Positions 46,587-60,046 of a stretch of 64,000 nt of DNA are shown here, piece after piece. The notes below the pieces were generated by a model. That model made no database searches, had not been told where the DNA came from, and saw only the letters and a list, made by a program, of their open reading frames with translations. Positions within the stretch are counted from its first letter, which is position 1. Each line of letters opens with the position of its first letter. The translations under genes and the position numbers were made by a program. Source of the stretch: Cyprinus carpio (Eukaryota > Chordata > Actinopteri > Cypriniformes > Cyprinidae); contig NC_056596.1 of NCBI RefSeq assembly GCF_018340385.1, forward strand, positions 10,792,298 to 10,856,297, written 5' to 3'.

Positions 46587-48988
46587 CCGGTGGTCTCCCA
46601 TACTGACTGTTCAATGACTAGGACAGATGCACTGTTGCTGTTGAAGCTCATATAGTATACCAAAAACATAGCACATATTACAACTACACTATTATATAAC
46701 CTACATCAAACCAAGAGACGGAGTGATTCAGCACTCATCAAATCTTTTGGCAAGTCGAAAAAGTGGTAATGCGGCAGAGAAGCCTGAGCATTTGCTTTTC
46801 ACTCCAAAAACAAGAACCCGAGGCAGTATGCAACTTTAATTTAATCTAAAACGCAATTAAGAGACTTTCTTTCCACAAAGATAATGCACTAATTAAATTC
46901 AATGCATACAAAGTAATAACCATTTTGAGATAATTCCATTGCCGAGGAAGAAGTTTGGAGTCCCAGCAAATGAAAAAAGGCAATAAATAAATTATCCACC
47001 ATTAAAAACGTTTTGCATGTTGACTAGAAATTAGGAAGTGAGCGGCAATCAAGACGTGGATGTTCCTGCCTTCCCTCAACAGGTTACCCTAGCAACAACA
47101 TGAGAGTCAGAGACAGCTGAATGTGGAGAGGGAACAGACAGTATAGATACACTCGTGCTTGACAAATACAACACTAATGATACATTAAGTCCAAACACCA
47201 CATGCGGAGATGAGGAGCACAATTCTATGGATTCAGTTTTCACGGAAAGATTTGAGGGGGGATCCTTACACACATAAACACACACAAACTGTTCTTTTAT
47301 TTATTTAGATGTTTATTTTCATTGCAAATTATACTACATTTCTATTTCATTTAACATGTAATGCATTGGAGCCAAAATAAAACTGCAATTATTGCAGAAT
47401 CTGAAATATTTCTTATTAATTAGAAATGTAATTTAAAAAAAATTCTAAAAATCTCTACTCACTTTCAGGTTTAAATAAAATAATATAATATAATAATCAC
47501 TCAGATGTAATTTATTATATTATCGTATATAAAAAATTAAATATTATTAGTATATTTAATAATTAATATTTTTATATTTTAAATATATAATACAATATAA
47601 TAAATGAATATAAAATCAAAATCAAACTAAATTACAATAAACCACTCGTTAAATAATATAATATATAATATAAATATTTAAATAATACAAATGTTACTGT
47701 AAATGTAATTGAGTACAATATAATTACTAAATTTAATTATATTATAAATCAATTATTAAATATTTAATTATAATGATTAAATTATATTTAAGCTACATTT
47801 ATATTATCTACAAATATTTGTTTAGATTTTACATATTTAATATAATTAATATATTACATTTAAAATAAAAATGAATGTTAAATAATAATATAATATAATA
47901 TAAAAGGGTAAATAATATATGTATCAATGCACAGAAAAAGTATTTATTTATATGGCATTTGCAATACAAAAATTTGGACCCCACTGTCATAAGGATGATG
48001 GTGGAAACCATCATCTCTGCTAATGCATGATCGCTCATTTAGCTTTCCAAATTTGGACTCTCCTCCCAGGCTTGAGCTAAATATGGAAATAGGTTAACTC
48101 TACCTGGGGGGCCATTGTCACTGCTTCAGGCATCCAGATTAGGATGGCAAGTTGGCTAAACGTTCAGTGACACTTGTGGATTCGATTGTGGTCATGATTG
48201 CATAATGGAGCAGGTGGAATCTGTGGGCTCATTTGTTTCCATGGGGATCTTCACCACTGCAACAACAGCATGAGCGCCATGAGCCAGACACAACGCATCT
48301 TTAGTGTGGAGCCTCATGAGGCAAAGCTGGAATCACTGGCTCTGAGAAATGACACCTGCCACTGGCATTAGCCCTAAGCTGAGACCACCTAAAGACATAA
48401 TGAAAGCCAGAGCCCACAGGTGTGTGTCAGCTAATAACAGTTTATAAATATCTAGGGTCTAGACGGCAAGAGAGCATTCTGCATTCTGAAGATGGCTTGA
48501 GTGTTGTATAGTTCATCTCTCTCTCTCGTACACACATTCTTTTCAGTCAGGGCAGGATTGAAAGAAGGCTCTAAGCTATATTTGAGTGCAGAGAAAAATG
48601 TCTTTGGAAGTAAAAGAAACATCAATCTTTATCCGAGTCTCTGGGTAGGAGAGTGTTTTTTTGTTGTTTTTTTTTTTTTCAGAGATAGCTGGGAGGTAAT
48701 GACAAAAGAAGAGGGTGCAAACACGCACAGATAGAAAGTCTGCTGATGCACAAGAAAGACTCAATAACAAGCACTCGATGGCTGGACTTCTGAGATTAAT
48801 ATTTTTTTTCAGAATGCTGAATGCCTGATGAAGGTCACATGACCAAAACATAATTTCAAGATACACCAGTAAGCAAAGTTTTTCTTAAGGGCTTAATCAC
48901 TTTTTCTGCTGGTTCAGTCAGGCCAACAGCCCAAGATGTAATTTTATTTACCTATACCCTGTCAATATTGTGTGTGTATTAATCAACA
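46587..48988. other. No gene seen; AT-rich core and a balanced island
   Basis: 47280-47930 is very AT-rich, with TAATATAATATAA words. 48040-48480 is unique and balanced in composition and might be a conserved non-coding element. No exon recognised. Confidence 0.45.
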
Positions 48989-49040
48989 TTTTAAATGCAT
49001 TACAATATTTTAAATGCATTACAATATTTTAAATGCAAAT
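48989..49040. repeat. 19 nt tandem repeat
   Basis: TTTTAAATGCATTACAATA repeats about 2.7 times in perfect tandem. Confidence 0.9.
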
Positions 49041-49080
49041 AATATAAATATTTTATCATTATCATGATATATGATATTAT

Positions 49081-49081
<1 letters not shown>

Positions 49082-49158
<77 letters not shown>
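49082..49158. repeat. (CA)n microsatellite, ~38 units
   Basis: Perfect CA run, the longest dinucleotide CA tract in the window. It is followed by TATATA sequence. Confidence 0.98.
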
Positions 49159-49164
<6 letters not shown>

Positions 49165-51300
49165 ATATACATACATATATATACATATATAAAATCAAAG
49201 AACCAAATGATATAAGGAGTCCATATAATTGATAAATTCAAAAGTATACAAAAAAAGGGGGGAAAAAGAAATACTGAAAAACTTTTCATAATTCTTAGTG
49301 TATAGTATGTCAAGTTGCAATCAAGCTGCGATACCGAACAGGACCACATGGAGATGGCAAAAAAAAAAAATATATATATATAAACCAGCTGATTGTTTAT
49401 ACATACTACAGTACACCTATCCATTCAGAATGACTAAACACAGCAACACACACAACAAATCAAAACAATGTGAATGTACTGAAATGCGATCAGTGCTTCA
49501 AAAGCGATCATTCACAGTTTGTTTGCGCATCTTTATAATGCGTACTTACTGTAAGACTCCAGTACATCACCACTTTATCATACAGCAACAGGATGTTTTC
49601 AGTCTGTATCTCACAGTGTGACGTTTAAAGGCTCGCACTTTTCAGAGACAATCACAGAATATGATAGAGCTTCTGTTTTAAAGCAAAGCACACTGGAATG
49701 AATAATTCACTGAAAACGCAGTCTGAGTCTCTGATGTAATCAGCCTGGTTTCCTTCATATTAGCACTGTTTTGGACTGAATGTTTGCATTTGCTTTACTG
49801 GATCTGAAAACTTGCCTTAAGGATTTTTAATTAATTGCATGCGTTAATGCATTAACATTGACAGCCCTATTAATTCTGTTATATTCTTTTGTATTATATT
49901 ATGTTGTTATAGTTTTCAGTGTTTTATTTTATTTAAGCAACAAAGTAATTTTGCAGAATTTTTTGAATTTCAGCCTTATCTTTATTTAAATAATATAATA
50001 TGAAGAAATTAATATTAATAGCCTATATATCTATGCCTAATTATTTTGATGTTTAAGTTTAACCTAATATTTATTTTAGATAAGATTTTAAATAGTTAAA
50101 TGTAAACTTGTTAAAAATGTAATTTTATTTTTGTAAGATTTATCTTTTATAATTTTTTTATACACAATATAAAAGATTTATACACAATTTAATATAGGTT
50201 TCTTATTATTAATACATGAAGAAAATGAAAAAATAAAAAATATGAATGCAAAAAATAAACATTTACAATAATAACTGCAACAACATTTTTATTATACTCA
50301 ACTAGAATTAAATATATTTCATAATTAACTAAAATAATTTCATTCAGAATTTTAGCATATGAGTGTAAACATTTCAAAGCTGTTTTAATACTGATTTGTT
50401 TGGTTCTTCCAAGAGGATTTCAACTAAATGTTATCCTGTTGGAGGATGTTACTGTGACAATAAATGCATAAACATAATTCATAACAAAAGTGTTCAATAC
50501 ACAACAAGTAAAAATAGTTACATTGTAAGGAATTGGAACACATGTATGTGATCACTGATTGTGAGACGGGGTCAGATTGTGTCACACTGGACACCCTGCA
50601 CCATCCCACCATCCTTACTGTCGAGCCCTGTTCTTCTTTCTTTGTATTAATCTCAGAGCTTATGAAAATGAATTGTCTCTAAACGTCCCAAATTTTCCAA
50701 ACCAAAAGTTCTGAAAAGCACAGAAATGAATTTTGGAATGTATTAAAATCCCCACTATCTCTTGGCCTTAACCTCTATTGTAGATGTCTAAGACCAGCCG
50801 GTAAATCCCCTAAAGAATATCTTTCTTATTAGAAGCTTAGCATGTTGACACATTGTCTTAATCTGCCGTGGCCAGCTCCCCGTCTCCCTCACGCTCATTA
50901 GCATGGCTCTCTAAATCGCTGACCTCCCGAGTGTGACAGGGAATTTAATACCAGCCGCCATTGGGGAAATGAATTGTAACACTCCTGATACTGATAATAA
51001 AGTGAACAGTAGGTGAGCAGAGGAGTGCAAATGGCTGGACCGGAGTGAATTGGTGTGACCTGACTGTAATGAGTCTTCTCTAACTGCTGAGGGACAGAAA
51101 TATGTTGCTGCCATGGCGACAGCTACACTGCATTGTGATGACACAGTTGTTTGTGTGTTCCAAAGCAAATGTGACTCGAGAAATACTTTCACCAATGACT
51201 GGCAGTGATGACAAGCCAGACTGTTTTGGCTTGTCATTTTTTTCATCCGAGGTTTGATATGCAAACTATAGAATAACAAAAGGGTGAAATCCTTACAAAG
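49159..51300. other. No gene seen; candidate non-coding island at 50.7-51.2 kb
   Basis: Contains a repeat tip at 49824-49872 and AT-rich DNA at 49870-50400. 50740-51200 is unique and balanced in composition. No credible exon. Confidence 0.45.
49824..49872. repeat. Terminal fragment of a fish DNA element
   Basis: TTTTTAATTAATTGCATGCGTTAATGCATTAACATTGACAGCCCTA resembles the widespread fish element tip containing GCGTTAACGCGTTAACxTTGACAGCCCTA. No partner end was found. Confidence 0.55.
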
Positions 51301-52340
51301 CTGAACAAATCTTAAAATAACCTAGGATGTACATATTCTGCAACTTAAAAAAGTTTTCAATATCTACAAAAATTGAACAACTTTCAATTTACATTCAATT
51401 TCATTTTAATCTAAATTAGATTCTTAAAACTCTAATAAGAAATATTCAGTAAAATAAAGAAAAATACTAAATAGAATAAAAATAGAATCTATAAAACAGA
51501 ACAGTTTTATTTGCTTTAATTATTAATTAAAACTACATTCAATATCATTTTATCTTAATTTTCTTATTAAAAATCTAATGATAAAGTAAAACATAAAAAA
51601 TCAATCTATATAAAAATTGAAGTTTCATTTAATTTAATTAACTAAAATTGCATTCAATTACATTTTAATCTAAATTTGATAATTAAAAGTTATTAATATT
51701 AATAATAATTAAAACTTAAATATCAAAATTAAGAAAAAGAAAAATAGAAGATTTTAAAAACAGAAGAAAAAAGAACGAAAAATAGAAGAAAAAAGTACAT
51801 TTTCAATCTAAATAAACAGTAAATAATTTTTTTTTTTTATTAATTAAAATTACATTCAGTTACATTTCATTCTAACTTTAATTATTAAAAACCTAATACA
51901 ACAATAAATATTTAGCTAGATTTAAATATCATAGTAAATATACTAGAATAGAATAAAAATGTATTTTCAATCTAAATAAGAATTTTATAATTTTTATTAA
52001 TTAAAATTACATTCAATTACATTTTAATTTAACTTTCATTAATAGAAAAATAATCTAATATAAGTATATTAGGCAGTATATAAATGTAAAAAAAAAAAAA
52101 ACAACCCTAAGTGGGAATGATTTTAACTTTATTGATATTATATTATATTGTTAAATTAAAACAAATGTCCGGTATGGAAATTTTATACTATTTTGTATAG
52201 TAATGTAATGTAATATAATATAATATTATTATACATATATAAAATAAACTTAAAATCTATTTTAAAAAATAATATATATGTAATATATAATAATATAAAT
52301 GCAATGTTATATATATGTATCAAATCAGAAAGAAAATGGT
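51301..52340. repeat. AT-rich tandem-like DNA
   Basis: A ~130-170 nt motif, TTAATTAAAATTACATTCAATTACATTTTAATCTAA.TTTGATTATTAAAA, recurs near 51390, 51520, 51640, 51840 and 51990. The array is strongly diverged and contains no gene. Confidence 0.7.
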
Positions 52341-54370
52341 ATTAAGAATAAACTGTTTGAAACCCCTTGACATCTTTAAGACAAATTTCCCCTCTGCTAC
52401 ATCCAGATCTTCCAGCTTTATTATGTCCTGAATATGTCAAGGGACTAACATCTAGCACTGATGTGGGCAGAGCACAGTTCATGTAGGAGATGAGGGGGAC
52501 ATACAATGCCAGTGCTAATTCATTTTACAGGACGGATCCTATTGGCGGTGAGGCCAGGGAAACCTCTTTGATGTTTGTCCAACTGCTCAAGAGGAGAAAG
52601 AGATATCTGCTCCAATCACAAACTAAATATCAAAAAGGCGTGATGACAGACCACTAACAGCTATGTTTGCAACTATAGATATATTTACATGAGTGTGGCT
52701 AATGTAGTTTTCAGTTGAGATTAAAAATTATATAAAAAATCACATTAAATAGGGCACTGCAGATATCTCTGTATTGTTAAGCGAAGCTGTTAAATGTAAA
52801 AACAGCTGCAGAGGCAGACTGTCTCCACAGCAACACATGCTTTAGATAATTACTCCAGAAATGTAAAAGTCAGTTGAATTAAAACATTGGGTTGATTTAG
52901 ACTCATAAAATTAAATAAAATAGTTTTTATTAATGTATTTTTTTTTTATTATTATATTATTTTTTTTTTATTTTTTTGTTATTTTTGAGTAATTTGTTTT
53001 TTTTTTGTGTTTTAATAATAGTTTTTAATATTGTATTTAATAATATATAATCTAATATAATATAAATAAATTAGAAATGATTCTATTCTATTTAGTATAT
53101 TTTCTTATATTATTTTAAATGGCCGATATCAAAATTCTATATAATACATATATAATAATATATAATATAATATACATGTAGCAACATTGTTTGTTTCTAA
53201 ATTGCTGGAGGTTGAGTTGCTGTACTGTTGGTTGCAAGCAGACATTCCTTGATTTATTTATTTTATTTTATTTTTTTCATATTCCTTGCATGCATTGCAG
53301 ATTCAACAGACAAAGAGAACCATAAAATCCAGCACGCAAAACTAGCTAACAAATGGAATAACTCATCTTTTACAAGTGAACCCAAAGCTTTTACTGCTAA
53401 GGATGATGGACGGTGGACCTCAGATTTAATTGGTCAAGCTGTTCGGAGGAGAAAATGAGTTCCCTGGATGAATAGCGAGCACTTGCCTCGAGCTTCTGCA
53501 AATTAAACATCTGTGAGTGATTCCTCCACTGATAATTTCATTTTCTGGCCAAAAGGGGAAGGTTCATCTTGCGGTTCAGACTAAAAGGAGAAAAATTACA
53601 GTAACGGTGATCAACTTTCTAAATATTTATAAGATCTCACTGCATTAGAAAGTAGTTTCATGTTATTTAAAGGAATTCCTAGTTGTTTAAATTTCTTCGA
53701 AATTGTCATTTCTAACCGCTCTGCTGTGACAGTTTCCATCTGAAGCCAGATTTACTAGCACAAATAGCCTCACAGATAGTATGTCTGGTGAAGCAATGAT
53801 GAGTCAAAGCATCTAAAAACTGGAGGGCAATAAATGATCCCAATCTTTATGCCACAAAATCAAGTTTCTCCAGGCTGGGCAATACACACAGCACAAGAAT
53901 GATATTAAACTTCATGCTGAGTACAATACTGCAGACTTGTGAAGTGGCCATGGATGTAAAGCAGGACAAAATAATGTTATCTATAAATATAATATAGCCT
54001 TTGGCTCCATGGGCCACATTTCTGCTATTTTCTGGTTTAGGAAAAACAGGTATCATCTGGGGGGAAATCTGGTTACAATCTTGATTTTGTTGGATTTGTT
54101 GGGTGAACTTATTTATTTATGATGGTTAAACTGGACAAAACTGAAAGCAAAAATGAAACATTTTGCTGTATATTTAAAATGATGATCATTATCAATATCA
54201 TCATCATTATTATCATCTTCATCAAAATATAAGATTTCATTAACACAAAGCTAATAGACCTTAAAAGGTATTAAATTGCTATTATAGGTTGTTGTTATTA
54301 TTATTATTTTACCATTAATACATGAATAGATCATTAATAACAATAATAATAATAATTATATAATTAATTT

Positions 54371-54373
<3 letters not shown>

Positions 54374-54403
<30 letters not shown>
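54374..54403. repeat. (CT)n microsatellite
   Basis: About 15 CT units, perfect. Confidence 0.95.
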
Positions 54404-54406
<3 letters not shown>

Positions 54407-54674
54407 ATTATTATTATTATTCAATTGGCAAACATATTTACACAAAGATAATTGCAAAACTTGTTCAATGTTTCCAGTTATTGTTGTTGTTAATGATAAT
54501 AATAATAATAATAATTAATTGTGTTATTATTATTCAAATGATAAAATGTTTAATTAACACATGAAAGTTAAATGAATTTATATGCATATAAAATTATTTA
54601 ACTTTTATGTGTTACTTAAATATTTTGTCACTGTATTTTATCAAACTCATGTGTTTATTTTTTTTTCTATAATG

Positions 54675-54675
<1 letters not shown>

Positions 54676-54711
<36 letters not shown>
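54676..54711. repeat. (ATT)n microsatellite
   Basis: About 12 perfect ATT units. Confidence 0.95.
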
Positions 54712-54714
<3 letters not shown>

Positions 54715-57304
54715 ACAATTTATATTTTTATCATATTTTTAAAACTGTATACATGTATACTTTAATGTATACAAGCATAAATGCAACATTTGTCAGATTT
54801 AGCATGTGGCAGTTCTGTCAGCTGGCCCAAACTTTCCTCACAAAATCCTCAATGTCATTTTCTAAAGTTTTCAGATGTTAGAACTTAAAGATGTAAAATA
54901 AAACAAAACAAAAACCAGGTTTCTAGACTAAAGAGACACACAAACCCGACCCGCCTTCAGCACTCTTATATAACAATGAGTTTGCCCCCATCATGGGTTT
55001 CTGGCCACCACATTAACAACCAAGCAGGCTGTCTATGAAAGCAGAAGCATGCTGGTACTAAAATCACCGCAGAAACCTCAGTTCACCTCAAACCCTGAGC
55101 TGAATGCAAAATTTTCTGAATGCGGGCTGGGCTCCATGAAACCTCTCAGAGGACGCGTGAACTGAACTGGTTTCTGTGTAGATGGCTAATTACAGTCTAG
55201 CCCCGATGAGATCCCATTTTCTGCCCAGCACACTTCAAAGCGGCTTGGAAAAGAGTGGGAAAATTGACAGGCATGCTGTGAATCAATGGACATTTATCTG
55301 CTCTTTTTGTCCTCTATCAATGCTCCTATTCAGACAACTATTGTAACTGAATACGATTCTTTTGCGACCTGTCGTTATTTGTAAAATATTTGGAAACTTT
55401 CAAAAGGATAAAAAGTTTTGGCACTCTAAATTTTGCACCAAGGCTTCCTCTTAGTCATACTGTAGATGCAGAGACCTGACTTTTGACCAGATAATACTGT
55501 GGAAGAACTAGCTTTCAGATTGCTCTTAGAAAGTGGTAATGTACAAATAACAATTCATAAAATCCTCAAGTTTGTCCTTGTTCACACTGAAAGCATGAGA
55601 AAACATTTTCTGTGTGCGTAAAACACCCTGACAGAAGCTCGTCTCCATCGACTGCTGTCTAAAGATGAGGAATGTTCTCTAAATAAGATATTATCTGTGG
55701 GCTCAGATACTTCCTTAGACAACATTTGAAATGAATCACAATTATATCTGCTCTTGATCCAAACAGCCAGAAGAAAACAAAACTCTTGCAATTGCATAAA
55801 CAAAATTGCGCTCAGAAATGTCTGATTTGATTTGGACTGCTTAGGGCCAACTTACATGGTCATGTGATCTAAATATGTTTAAATATAGGCTTAAGAAATA
55901 TAGAAACCTATAAAGAGATTTGAAGTATCATTGAAGTATCATAAAAAAGACTTCTAAAGGCTGAAATCACATCAGTTTTAATGGATTTCAACATTTTTAT
56001 TGAATAATGGCCTAAATTTTACTCCTGTGACTTCATAAGAACTTCACAACGTGACTTCACATGAAATATAGATGCATGATAAACTACTTAATAACTATGG
56101 TTATTTTATATTTATTTATTTTATTTTTTGTATTTTTTTTGGGAGCTTGACACGCAAGGTCACTATGAAAATATACATAAAATAAAATGTTAAATGTATT
56201 GGGGGTGAGTGAACAATGATACAATTTTCATGATTTATATAAAATACAAGAAGTATTGAATATATTGACATTAATAAGGGCAAAACCAGATTAAAAAATT
56301 TAAAAAAAAAAACTGATACAAGCTCATAGTTTGCTTATCCAAAATATTAGCATTTCCCTTGTCAATACATCCCATGCTATTATATAGTATAGAAAACATA
56401 ATGTTATATGGGCCTTGAATAAGACTAAAACAAAGTCAGGAGTATTAGAATGAAGTGCTAGCTTTGTCCCCTCAGAATAGTTTAGAAAAGCATGAACATC
56501 ATGTTCCCAGCGAAGTGAATTCCCAGCAGGGGAAGAGTGCCATCTTTGGGTAATGATAGAGTGAATCTGCCTTACCAAACTCTCAACATTGTTCCCAATA
56601 CAGGGATTTACAAAAAAATAAAAAAATAAAAAAAAATAAAACAGTATATCAATTTAAATCTGAAGTGTGTACTTTTATGAAAAGAAAAAAAACTTTATGT
56701 TATTCCAGTTTAATAAGTATAAACAAGACACTAAAACTTTGTGGTGTTTTGAAAACAATCTTATTTTTTTTAAAGTCTGCCCAGCATGGCATAGAAACAG
56801 TGGCTCAGCCAATGATGTGAGTTTGGGGGTGGAGTCATCTGTATGTTTGACCAATCACAGACAGAGGCAGTGTTCTGAAAACCTTCTTGAGAACAGTCAT
56901 TATTTTTGCTTTATTCTGCACTACTAGAGGCACAGAAATAGTAAGACATTTTAAATTTAATAATTTAGTAACTGATAATGATTTGTATAAAGGTTTCTCC
57001 TTCATTAATTCAATGTTAAACACTCTGATCAGGATTCAGGCCAACAGAGTAATGTTTTAGACATGATAAACATCCTGGGGTGGCACTTATAATCATACAC
57101 AAGCCCCTCAGTTTCACAGCATCAAAACCTAATTTAAACAGCTAACGGCGCTGAACCCATTTACTGGTCACTGGTCTTTCGAACATGCAAAGCCAAAGAA
57201 CACAGCAGGGTGAGTGTTTGATCAAGAAGTTGGATGAAATAAATGCTTTCTTTCCCCCTGGTGCTTCAAAATACAGACCATACATAAAAGTGAAGAGGAG
57301 TTAC

Positions 57305-57443
57305 CTAACTTGAGTCCAGATGATAGCCTCCGCAGGGCCTGTGTCAAAAGGCTCTTGGTGTTGAGCACCACATTAAAGTATATCAGATGATTGCGTCCAT
57401 GCCAATTACTTGCGGTGACAGTAACCCTTAAAACAGAGTGGGC
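57305..57443 (-). other. Unassigned exon-like open segment
   Basis: On the minus strand 139 nt are open between an in-frame TGA (57446-57444) and a good donor, AAGTTAG|GTAACT (GT at 57304-57303). The peptide includes NWHGRNHLIYFNVVLNTKSL followed by LTQALRRLSSGLKL, a composition that looks protein-like. The segment is more GC-rich than its flanks. A weak acceptor candidate is TCTGTTTTAAG|GG. I do not recognise the family, and it does not match the expected next exon of immp2l. It could be an exon of another gene, a fossil exon, or a conserved non-coding element that is open by chance. Confidence 0.25.
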
Positions 57444-57756
57444 TCATTATCCCGAGGTGGATTCCCCTTGAGTTAGTGTACTCAGAGCAGCTGGGTTTAA
57501 GGTCAAGGAGACCAAAATGGTCCAATTAGCAATTCTGAGCTCCACAGATGTCTCTGGATGGAGAACATCTCAGTGGCAATTTTCTGAATGAATGAATTTT
57601 TCGCCAAGGATTTGAAAACCTGAGTGAATGTGAGGACTCAATGGGACACACGGGAGAGGTCTGCAGGCTCAACTCTTCATGTTCTGTAACAAAAACTTCA
57701 TACCTGTTGAATTTCAGCTAATAGTCTAACTTTTTCAGACATTTTAGTCCATTTTC

Positions 57757-58067
57757 AAAAGCATCGTCAGAATAGTCCATCTGCCATCAGTGGTTCAACC
57801 ATAGTGTTATGAAGCGATGAGAATACGTTTTGTACACGAAGAAAAGACTATTATATAAAAGACTATTCTGACGATGCTTTTCATACATTTCTGGACCATT
57901 TCTGGACCGTGTAATTTACTTGGCAGTCTATGGGACAGTCACAAGCCTCCCGGTTTTCATCCAAAATATCTTAAATTGTGTTCCGAAGACAAATGAAGCT
58001 TTTACGAATTTGGAACGTCATGGGGGTAATGATAAAATTTCCATTTTGGGGTGGAGTATCCCTTTAA
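57757..58067 (+). mobile_element. Foldback MITE ending in ATCCCTTTAA, copy 1
   Basis: The left part has a perfect 21 nt inverted repeat, AAAAGCATCGTCAGAATAGTC (57757-57777) and its complement (57861-57881), around an 83 nt loop. The right part (GGCAGTCTATGGGACAGTCACAAGCCTCCCGGTTTTCATCCAAAATATCTTAAA...GGTGGAGTATCCCTTTAA) is nearly identical to copy 2 at 62100-62270. The loop matches copy 2 in inverse orientation. Its place is intron 3 of immp2l, less than 700 nt from exon 3. Confidence 0.85.
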
Positions 58068-58768
58068 CACTGTTATTAAATTATTAGCATCATTAAAGGT
58101 GAAGATTTAAAAACATTAGAATTACATATAAAGATCAAAATAATTTAAAGATTCAAATTAAATGACTAAAATCCTAGTATAATTGACATTTCACTTAGAC
58201 ATTCACCAATATTAAAATTCAGCCCAGTTAATCGACATTTCACTTAGACATTCAAATTTATTAAAATTATGGCTTGTTTTCATGGTTATTTAGCGTTAAA
58301 TGATGAATATTAAAAATATAAGCAATTTTGTCTAAATAAATAAAAACAAAACTTTTAAAACTAAAATCAGTTGTTTTAAATGCTACAAGTGAATTTTGGC
58401 ATCACAATGTTATAATGTACAGTATGATCAATGGATGACTTGCTTAAGATTACATGTAACAAAGCTAATAAATTATTAGTGTTTTTAAAGATTGTGATAA
58501 AGAAGTGATATTAGATGATGGCCACATCATCTGATACCAATAAATAAAAAAATCTGTTAATCTGTAACACTGGATCCTTAACTGTACCTACTTTACGCCA
58601 TACCACAACTACAAACAATAAAAAAAAAGGTGTTTACTCTAACCAGCCAGGACAAGCAACAGCACATTTTTTCAGTCACTTGGTTTCTACAATGTTGCAC
58701 TGAGTGGTTCCGCCCACAGTGAAATGTCAAGGAGCACCTCAAACACAAAATACAGCTTAAATACTCAC

Positions 58769-58864
58769 AAAACTGACACGATGTCCCCTCGCTGTACTTG
58801 ATAGTTCCTCACACTCCAGCGGCTGAGCAACACAACATCAGGTGACAACTCTCCATCTGGACGG
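58769..58864 (-). CDS. immp2l: IMMP2L (mitochondrial inner-membrane peptidase 2), coding exon 3
   Basis: Minus-strand exon between acceptor CTTTCCCAG (ends 58865) and donor GTTTT|GTGAGT (GT at 58768-58767). It reads RPDGELSPDVVLLSRWSVRN then YQVQRGDIVSVL, which matches the S26-family Imp2 subunit between the serine box and the lysine box. The family normally begins this exon with PSLNPDG; here only CCGTCC then A precedes GATGGA, an 8 nt loss. Read in the conserved frame the exon alone would be shifted, but the 4 nt loss in exon 2 compensates and the joined frame is open. Phase is 2 in and 2 out. Imp2 normally cleaves presequences in the intermembrane space. The catalytic lysine lies in a later exon not found here. 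Confidence 0.92.
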
Positions 58865-60015
58865 CTGGGAAAGATTCAATCCACATGAGTCAACACGGTT
58901 CATATATTCTAGACTCAGGAAAAGTTAGAGAAGACTTTTAGGTTTTATCAGTTTTTCTTTTTGGTCTATGATTTATTGCTTTAATCCACCATACCACACA
59001 AACTTCCCAAACTACTAAGCCAACTCTAAGAATAAACTCAGCAACTTTGCTTTAATTCTGTTCTTCAGTCAGCCTTTTGACTGACGGCATCCTAAGGGTA
59101 AAAATAACATCTAAAAGTTAACTTCAAAACATAATTTTTTTAGACTATTTGTTTTTCTCTTAACTCGTTTGTGGTGGTATATCAAACAACTTGTGTGTGA
59201 CGAACCTTCTCAAGCATGCAAGTCGTCAACTGACTTGATACACGGGCCTCCAATGAATCATTAAGGGAGATCTCGATGAGCCATTTCACACTTGCTGGGA
59301 TAATTGACAGAAATATCTCTTATCTGTCCTTCTAAAATAAATACCCCGCCTAGAGAATTTATCTGTCACAGCTGGGCGCTCTATCTTTTTTATTCAGACA
59401 CATTTTCTCATTCTGCATTGGTGTCAGCTTTCAGCATTGTCAGTGGACTGACTTATTTGGATTCAAAGGCCATGGGTGAAGTGGGAAAAGCCATTAGCAA
59501 ATACATAGCACTATAAACCAAGACAAAAAACTGGACTCCAACAGGAAAACAACAACACCGTTTTGGTTAGTTAGTGTTCATTAGGCACATAATGAACCGT
59601 TACTTCTGTTTGGCGAGGAAATGAGTGTGGTGTATTCAGACAGTTTTCTCTCATTATTAGAGGTGTCTTTCATCAGGGTCTTAGTGCTATTAGTGCAATG
59701 TTTGGCAAATTTGGTTTGATTAAGTCGTAATGCAAAGTCCTAACCTAAGTAAAAGTTTATTAATGTTTAAATAGAAGAGCTTGTTAATGTAAAAATCTAT
59801 TATCTTATTTTTTAAGGCTGTGAAATATATTGAATATTTAAAATATATTTGCAATTTTTTTTTTGTAATAAAAAAATCAAGCAAAATTCTGAATTCTGAA
59901 TTTTTTTTTGGGGCTATTAAGTTCACTAAACTGCTGTTAAATTACACTGTAAGAAATAAATAACAGAAAAAGTATTGCAGCTCATTTCCAGGACATTATC
60001 CATTAAGTTTTTTTA

Positions 60016-60046
<31 letters not shown>

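Larger units (their letters stand above)
52341..57304. other. No gene seen; simple repeats and a balanced island
   Basis: AT-rich DNA at 52880-53180 and 54170-54780 with CT and ATT microsatellites. 54930-55340 is unique and balanced, a possible conserved non-coding element. Open frames (62-86 codons) lack domains. A 76-codon frame at 53228 begins with a hydrophobic stretch that is merely a T-rich run. Confidence 0.5.

Noticed and set aside
53228..53458. 76-codon frame starting with a hydrophobic, signal-like segment
   Set aside because: The hydrophobic stretch comes from a T-rich run (TTTATTTATTTTATTTTA); the rest has no similarity and no promoter or splice support.
1..58768. IMMP2L exons 4-6
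   Set aside because: I looked on the minus strand for the lysine box region and the C-terminal SPxNPxQKIIKRV and EGDHHGHSFDS motifs and did not recognise them; they probably lie left of the window.
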